Assembly: GCA_900556525.1 (NCBI GenBank)
Contig: USOZ01000039.1
Location: forward strand, 1 to 11,337
Direction: 5' to 3'
Source of the DNA: an uncultured Oscillospiraceae bacterium
GTDB lineage: Bacteria > Bacillota > Clostridia > Oscillospirales > Ruminococcaceae
DNA length: 11,337 bases
Translations under genes and position numbers: made by a program
The notes under the pieces: generated by a model
Seen by the model: the letters and a program-made list of their open reading frames with translations, nothing else
Databases searched by the model: none
Told to the model about the DNA's origin: nothing
Part shown: positions 7,553 to 11,337 of the stretch, in pieces
Layout: each line of letters begins with the position of its first letter
How positions within the stretch are numbered: the stretch's first letter is position 1

Positions 7553-8602
7553 ATGACTAAATATGAAACTGTCGCGCAGGCAATAAAAACTGATATTGAA
7601 AACGGCGTATATACCGAGGGTCAGGCGATACCTACCGAGGAGCTGCTCACAGCTCAGTACGACGTCAGCCGCCAGACGATACGAAAGGCGCTGGCGCTCC
7701 TGGTAGAAGACGATCTTATAATAAAGCGGCAGGGCAGCGGTTCGGTGGTGCGCCCGAAGCGGCTGAACCCGAGGACCGGAAAGATAGCGGTAGTTGCAAC
7801 GTACATCAGCGACTACATTTTTCCGAGCCAGCTGCGGGCTGTGGACGAAGTGCTGTCCGAGAACAAGTACACCGCGGTTCTTTCCGCGACCCGCAACCGC
7901 GTCTGCAACGAGCGCGCTATTCTCGAAGAAATACTGAAAAATCCCGTTGACGGCATACTGATAGAGGGTACAAAATCCGCAATGCCGAACCCGAATTTCG
8001 ATTTGTACGAGAAGCTTATAGGCATGGGTATTCCGGTAGTCTTTTTCAACGGATATTACCCGACCCTCAGCGGCACCTATTCCGTCTGCGCGGACAATCA
8101 GGCGGGTGGCGCCGAGCTTGTGCGTCACCTCATCGACCGCGGTCACACGAAAATCGCAGGGTATTTCAAGAGCGATGATATCCAGGGTCATCAGCGGTAT
8201 TCGGGCTTTATTTCGGAGCTGTTCCGCAGCGGTCTGATAATCCCTGACGAGAACGTGTTCTGGTACACCACTGAGACAAAGGAAAAACTCTTCGATGATC
8301 CGGAGGAGGTACTAAAGCGCCTCGGTGATAACACGGCAGTCGTATGCTATAACGACGAGGTAGCGTTCGGGCTTGTGAAATGCATACTTTCCAGTGGCAG
8401 ACGCGTTCCGGAGGACATTGCGGTAGTCAGCTTCGACAACAGCAATCTCAGCCGGATATCCCAGGTGCCGATAACCTCGCTTTCCTATGAGGACAGGAAC
8501 ATCGGAAGGATAGCCGCACAAAAGCTTGTCGATATCCTGAACGGCAGGGAGGTTTCTTCTGAAGTGCTGCCGTGGACTTTTATCCAGAAAGAAAGCTCAT
8601 AA
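7553..8602 (+). CDS. araR: Arabinose repressor AraR, GntR-type DNA-binding domain fused to LacI-type sensor domain
   Basis: Represses arabinose genes and is released by L-arabinose. The 349-residue product has a GntR winged helix at residues 1-68, with PTEELLTAQYDVSRQTIRKAL as the helix-turn-helix core, and a LacI/ribose-binding-type sensor from about residue 77. Motifs shared with Bacillus subtilis AraR (about 362 residues) include TYISDYIFPS (83-92), NERAILE (119-125), DGILIEGTKSA (133-143), SDDIQG (207-212) and CYNDE (265-269), a close match in order and spacing. The ATG at 7553 follows AGGAG (7539-7543). It is transcribed away from the operon it is expected to control, with candidate operators in the shared gap, and ends just before a strong terminator. 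Confidence 0.95.
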   Translation: MTKYETVAQAIKTDIENGVYTEGQAIPTEELLTAQYDVSRQTIRKALALLVEDDLIIKRQGSGSVVRPKRLNPRTGKIAVVATYISDYIFPSQLRAVDEVLSENKYTAVLSATRNRVCNERAILEEILKNPVDGILIEGTKSAMPNPNFDLYEKLIGMGIPVVFFNGYYPTLSGTYSVCADNQAGGAELVRHLIDRGHTKIAGYFKSDDIQGHQRYSGFISELFRSGLIIPDENVFWYTTETKEKLFDDPEEVLKRLGDNTAVVCYNDEVAFGLVKCILSSGRRVPEDIAVVSFDNSNLSRISQVPITSLSYEDRNIGRIAAQKLVDILNGREVSSEVLPWTFIQKESS

Positions 8603-8607
8603 ATATT

Positions 8608-8638
8608 AAAACAGCGCCGGAATTTCCAGTGCTGTTTT
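8608..8638 (+). terminator. Rho-independent terminator of araR
   Basis: AAAACAGC (8608-8615) pairs with GCTGTTTT (8631-8638), and inner G-T, C-G and GGA/TCC pairs extend the stem, with T's to 8640. It starts 6 nt after the araR stop. Confidence 0.9.
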
Positions 8639-8648
8639 TTATAAATTG

Positions 8649-8669
8649 ATGCAGTTTGTGAAACTGTAT
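8649..8669. repeat. Small inverted repeat after the araR terminator
   Basis: ATGCAGTTT and AAACTGTAT flank a GTG loop, a 9-bp stem with one G-T pair. It lies between the terminator and the MITE-like element. No function is assigned. Confidence 0.4.
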
Positions 8670-8682
8670 CTGACATTAATTT

Positions 8683-8866
8683 AAGGAAGCATTGATTAAA
8701 TCGGGTATGCAGATTGCGCAGACAGATTTTTCGTCAGGCGGATGCCGCCCCCAGGATTGTATGAAAATGACGCAGGAATACTTGATGTATTTCAAGAAGT
8801 TTTCGTGCAATATAGCGGAAAATATGCAAGCAAGATGCGTACCACCGATTTATTCAGTGCTTCCTT
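8683..8866. mobile_element. MITE-like element with 22-bp terminal inverted repeats
   Basis: The left end (8683-8704, beginning AAGGAAGCATTGATTAAATC) and the reverse complement of the right end (8845-8866, beginning AAGGAAGCACTGAATAAATC) agree at 20 of 22 positions. Weaker similarity continues inward (GTATGCAGATTGC against GTACGCATCTTGC, 10 of 13), so the arms may reach about 50 bp each. The element is bounded by TA on both sides (8682-8683 and 8866-8867), which would fit a TA target duplication. It has no credible coding sequence. It contains internal small palindromes such as GGCGGATGCCGCC. No second copy is in the window, so mobility is unproven. It could instead be a fixed repeat family of the genome. 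Confidence 0.6.
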
Positions 8867-8876
8867 ATGTTTTGTT

Positions 8877-8901
8877 CATGCGACCGCTTACGGTCTGCGT
8901 G
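8877..8901. repeat. Hairpin just outside the MITE-like element
   Basis: CATGCGACCG and CGGTC-T-GCGTG form a stem of about 10 bp with a CTTA loop and one bulged T. No T-run follows directly on either strand, so it is not called a terminator. Confidence 0.4.
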
Positions 8902-9047
8902 CAATTACATTATAGCAGATTTTTATTTTTTGTAAAGCATTTTCATGAAATAGTCAGCATTGCTGCGCTTTGTAACTCAAATGTAACCGGAATGTCGGGG
9001 ACAGTGTAAAAAAATACGAAAAAAGCCCGTTTTTCAATAAAAAAAGC
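8902..9047. other. AT-rich gap before the flagellar promoter
   Basis: Apart from poly-A and poly-T runs and a weak GAAAAA/TTTTTC pairing near 9018-9035, nothing recognisable was seen. No supported gene, tRNA or repeat unit. Confidence 0.5.
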
Positions 9048-9074
9048 TAAAGTTTTTCAGCAAAAGAGCGATAT
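9048..9074 (+). promoter_or_regulatory. Sigma-28 (sigma-D) type flagellar promoter before flgM
   Basis: TAAAGTTT (9048-9055), 11 bp, then AGCGATAT (9067-9074). The -35 matches the FliA consensus TAAAGTTT fully, and the -10 matches sigma-D GCCGATAT at 6 of 8 positions, with the usual spacing. It lies about 59 bp before the flgM ATG. A sigma-28 promoter before the gene for its own antagonist fits known late flagellar control. Confidence 0.7.
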
Positions 9075-9132
9075 AACTATTGTAGCGTAATATCATTGTT
9101 GCATTTTTTCCGAAGAAAGGGTGATAAAGAAT

Positions 9133-9408
9133 ATGGAGATAACCAATTTAACCGCGGGAAGAATAAACGCGTATAAGAAAACCGCCGAAACAGCTCCTCG
9201 CAAAAAGGCTCAGGCTCCCGAAAAAACAGTAAACTCCGACAGAATCGAATTCGATTTCGGACGTTATCTCGAGGCGGCAAAGACGGAGGCAGCAGCTTCT
9301 GTAACCGCAGACGCCGATAAGGCAAGACTTGCGCAGCTCGCCGAAAAATACAGCGGGGAAAATTGTCCCGCAGACGCGGAGAATATCGCAGACGCGATTT
9401 TTGCCTGA
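9133..9408 (+). CDS. flgM: Anti-sigma-28 factor FlgM
   Basis: Binds flagellar sigma-28 and holds late flagellar genes off until the hook is complete, when FlgM is exported. The 91-residue product has the family's normal size. The N-terminal half is low-complexity, charged and probably disordered (MEITNLTAGRINAYKK, then Lys/Ala/Pro-rich). A SDRIEFDFG stretch sits where FlgM proteins have their short Ser-Asp motif. The C-terminal part, KARLAQLAEKYSGENCPADAENIADAIF, matches the sigma-binding helices (usually K-I-x-x-L-K-x-x-Y-x-x-G-x-Y-x-V-D). The ATG at 9133 is chosen over a GTG at 9121, because the GTG lies inside the ribosome-binding stretch AAAGGGTGAT. It is first in a flgM-flgN-flgK order, with flgN 21 nt downstream. 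Confidence 0.85.
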   Translation: MEITNLTAGRINAYKKTAETAPRKKAQAPEKTVNSDRIEFDFGRYLEAAKTEAAASVTADADKARLAQLAEKYSGENCPADAENIADAIFA

Positions 9409-9429
9409 ATTTTTTAAGGAGGTTCGGAA

Positions 9430-9906
9430 ATGACGGTTCAGACAGTTAAGGCAGTAATTGCCAATATGGAAAAATTAAATCAGCATCTCGAAACGCTCGA
9501 AGCCTTCATTTCCGCAAAGAAGGCAAAGGTAATCGCAGACGACCTTGTATGGCTTCTCGATTCCCTGACGGAGGAGCAGTGGCTCGTCGCCGAGGGAAAC
9601 GATATTGAAGCTAAGCGGCTCCAGATTTTTGAAGAACTGGGGCTGAGCGGAAAAAAGGCAAAGCAGCTTATCGAGGAAAGTCCCGAAGAATTTCGGGCAA
9701 AACTCACGCTCGAATGTACAAACGCAGAAAAACATATCGACAGGATAAAGCAGCTCAATATTGATATTACGGAAATTATCGAACGTAAGCTTTCTATTCA
9801 GGAGAAAGCGGTAAAAGCTCCCCCGTCGTCTATGGAAACATACACGGGAAAGGGCGTAAAGGTAAGAACACACAACACCTCGGGAGGATTTTTCGGCGAG
9901 GTCTGA
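9430..9906 (+). CDS. flgN: Flagellar chaperone FlgN
   Basis: Cytoplasmic export chaperone for the hook-filament junction proteins FlgK and FlgL. The 158-residue product is of normal length and mostly alpha-helical with coiled-coil character (heptad-like Leu/Ile from about residues 8-35 and 85-130). It shows the typical FlgN layout: a segment ending in LQIFEELGLSGKKAKQL, a long helix RAKLTLECTNAEKHIDRIKQLNIDITEII, and a C-terminal YTGKGVKVRTHNTSGG tail like the client-binding end of the family. Sequence conservation in FlgN is low, so the call leans on the flgM-flgN-flgK order. AAGGAGG (9416-9422) lies 7 nt before the ATG. flgK starts 22 nt after the stop. Confidence 0.82.
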   Translation: MTVQTVKAVIANMEKLNQHLETLEAFISAKKAKVIADDLVWLLDSLTEEQWLVAEGNDIEAKRLQIFEELGLSGKKAKQLIEESPEEFRAKLTLECTNAEKHIDRIKQLNIDITEIIERKLSIQEKAVKAPPSSMETYTGKGVKVRTHNTSGGFFGEV

Positions 9907-9928
9907 AATTGGAAAGGATTGATTGAAA

Positions 9929-11314
9929 ATGCGTTCTTCGTTTCTGGGACTTGAAGTGTCCAAGCGCACCATACAGCTTGCACAGAAAACGCTTGATATA
10001 ACTGGCGGAAACCTCTCGAACGTACATACCGAGGGATATACAAGACAGCGTATCGACGTCGGCTCAATGTACCTTAATAAATATTCAAACTGGCAGTCGA
10101 GAACTTCGCGTATGTACCTCGCGGGACAGGGCGCAACGGCTTTCGGCGTAAATCAAGTGCGCGATTCATATATCGATAAGCGCTACCGCGAATCGACCTG
10201 CTTCGTTGCCGAACACAGCACGGCGGCGGACATCATGAAAGAAGTCGAAACCGTACTCGATAATATCGACAACACGGGTCTTACAGCGAGAATAGACACC
10301 TTAAAGGACGCACTTTCAAAGTACGCGGAACAGCCCGACAGCGACGAGCTTGCAAGTATCGTCCGCAACGAAGCGTATAACATCACAAACCTGCTCCATT
10401 CCTATCAGGTCGAACTTCAGAACCTCAAGGAATCGAACATCGAATCTCTCCAGACCACTATGGAAAGCACAAACACCACGATAAAGAGTATCGTGGACAT
10501 GAATAAAAAGATCGTCAAGGAATACGCCGTTATGGCGACAGGTAAGCTCAGCGAGGGCGAATCGGTAACAGGCTCTTACGGACCGAACGAAATGCTCGAC
10601 ACGAGAAATATGCTACTTGACGAGCTTTCCTACATGGGAAATATAACAGTTTACGACAATCCCGACGGCTCCGTTCGCGTACTTATGAACGGCGTTGAAA
10701 TAATAAACGGCGAAAAGTATGAACAGCTTTATATGAAAGGCAGCACAAAGAACATTGACAGTGAGGATTACACTTCCGAACTGCTGCGCGACTACGCAGC
10801 CTATGACGCAGCCGTTCTGCGCTGGACTTCGGGCGACGACGCAACGTTTAAATCCGGCGAAATAAAGGCGTATGTTGACGCGCTAAACGGAAACGGCGTG
10901 TACAAATCGGGCTATCAGAACGACTCCTACGGTATTCCTTATTATGAATCGACGATCGACGCGTTCGCGAACGATTTCGCCAACATGATGAACTACATCA
11001 ACGGCGCGGTAGATGAAAACGGAAAAATAATCGACCCGAACCGCCTTATGTTCTGCACAAAGTCCTGCAACGAGGGGCTTCTCGAATACGAGGACGAGAA
11101 CATGACCGCCAGCAACATCAGAATCGCTAATTCGTGGATGGACGACGCGACCATGATAGGTCAGGTTCAGGACAAAACGACGGGCGAATGGCTCAGCGTT
11201 TGGTACGCAACTTATGCCCCCATTGTAAGCAACCTTGCGATCCCGATCCTAACGATTTATATCGTTTGGGCATTCAGAAAGTACCTGCCGGATCGCAATT
11301 TTATAAGCCAGTAG
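9929..11314 (+). CDS. flgK: Flagellar hook-filament junction protein FlgK, 5' part only, joined to foreign sequence
   Basis: FlgK (hook-associated protein 1) forms the junction between hook and filament. The N-terminus, SSFLGLEVSKRTIQLAQ followed by GGNLSNVHTEGYTRQR (residues 26-41), is the flagellar rod/hook D0 signature. The D1 segment (VRDSYIDKRYR, TARIDTLKDALSKYAEQP) and a variable middle domain follow. The FlgK sense holds to about residue 420 (TASNIRIANSWMDDATMIGQV, DKTTGEW). After that the frame reads a hydrophobic tail unlike FlgK and stops at 11312-11314. The C-terminal D0 domain is missing. The tail is out-of-frame translation of a GspE/PilB-type gene, so only about 9929-11190 is genuine flgK. 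The ATG at 9929 follows AAAGGA (9913-9918). A TTG at 9923 is too close to that site. Confidence 0.85.
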   Translation: MRSSFLGLEVSKRTIQLAQKTLDITGGNLSNVHTEGYTRQRIDVGSMYLNKYSNWQSRTSRMYLAGQGATAFGVNQVRDSYIDKRYRESTCFVAEHSTAADIMKEVETVLDNIDNTGLTARIDTLKDALSKYAEQPDSDELASIVRNEAYNITNLLHSYQVELQNLKESNIESLQTTMESTNTTIKSIVDMNKKIVKEYAVMATGKLSEGESVTGSYGPNEMLDTRNMLLDELSYMGNITVYDNPDGSVRVLMNGVEIINGEKYEQLYMKGSTKNIDSEDYTSELLRDYAAYDAAVLRWTSGDDATFKSGEIKAYVDALNGNGVYKSGYQNDSYGIPYYESTIDAFANDFANMMNYINGAVDENGKIIDPNRLMFCTKSCNEGLLEYEDENMTASNIRIANSWMDDATMIGQVQDKTTGEWLSVWYATYAPIVSNLAIPILTIYIVWAFRKYLPDRNFISQ

Positions 11315-11337
11315 GTTGTCCTCAATGCCACGGTTCC
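11191..11337 (+). CDS. GspE/PilB-type secretion or pilus ATPase, zinc-binding C-terminal fragment (both ends cut)
   Basis: This 49-codon segment lies in a different frame from flgK and runs to the window end. It reads AQRLVRNLCPHCKQP, then about 25 residues, then FYKPVGCPQCHGS. This is the tetracysteine zinc module of type II secretion/type IV pilus assembly ATPases: AQRLVR, a CxxC, 30 residues, a second CxxC, and Pro-Val-Gly before the second pair. The codons (CGT, TTG, TTA, CAT, CCT) differ from those of flgK, which favours CTC, CTT, GAC and AAC. The Walker motifs would lie upstream in the intact gene but are absent here, because the sequence joins flgK. It is therefore a fragment brought next to flgK by mis-assembly or recombination. 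Confidence 0.8.

Noticed and set aside
7535..8191. 218-codon open frame on the minus strand
   Set aside because: It lies opposite araR and shows no start context; it is a shadow of that gene.
8692..9009. 105-codon open frame on the plus strand
   Set aside because: It begins inside the MITE-like terminal repeat, has no ribosome-binding site and reads as low-quality Cys/Phe-rich sequence with no family resemblance.
11194..11314. Possible membrane anchor at the end of FlgK (SNLAIPILTIYIVWAF)
   Set aside because: The hydrophobic stretch is an out-of-frame reading of the GspE/PilB-type zinc module, and no FlgK has such a tail.
1..11337. CRISPR array, tRNA/rRNA genes, phage or defence genes
   Set aside because: No regularly spaced repeats, cloverleaf-like sequences or recognisable phage, toxin or nuclease motifs were seen on either strand.

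Overview
The window looks like chromosomal DNA of a Gram-positive anaerobe of the class Clostridia, perhaps Oscillospiraceae/Ruminococcus-like. The grounds are strong GGAGG-type ribosome-binding sites, a lipoprotein with a long Ser/Gly linker, a GntR-LacI type AraR repressor, an L-arabinose isomerase and a flgM-flgN-flgK block with a sigma-28-like promoter. The taxon is an inference from gene style, not a database match.

Positions 1-7216 (minus strand) hold an L-arabinose uptake and catabolism operon, read right to left: a furanose-type ABC transporter (lipoprotein binding protein ytfQ-like, double ATPase ytfR-like, permeases ytfT-like and yjfF-like), then L-arabinose isomerase araA, then an FGGY sugar kinase that runs off the left edge. 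Genes inside the transporter and the enzyme pair overlap or nearly abut. Stem-loops sit after the binding-protein gene and between the last permease and araA, and could set unequal expression along the message.

Positions 7217-7552 are a divergent control region. A strong extended -10 promoter drives the operon leftward and a near-consensus promoter drives araR rightward. Seven ATTTGT hexamers are present, six of them forming three same-strand pairs spaced 22-23 bp, the likely AraR sites. araR (7553-8602) ends in a clear rho-independent terminator. The working model is that AraR represses both the operon and itself until arabinose is present.

Positions 8603-9132 carry no gene. They hold the terminator, a 184-bp MITE-like element with 22-bp terminal inverted repeats, small hairpins, and a sigma-28-like promoter. 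Positions 9133-11190 are flgM (anti-sigma-28), flgN (hook-filament chaperone) and the 5' part of flgK (hook-filament junction protein).

At about 11180-11196 the flgK coding sense stops abruptly. From 11191 to the window end a different frame encodes the zinc-binding C-terminal segment of a GspE/PilB-type secretion or pilus ATPase with different codon habits. This is most simply a mis-join (assembly chimera), less likely a real recombination. No undescribed defence or mobile system was found; the points most worth a second look are this junction, the paired operator array, the MITE-like element and the sigma-28 promoter.
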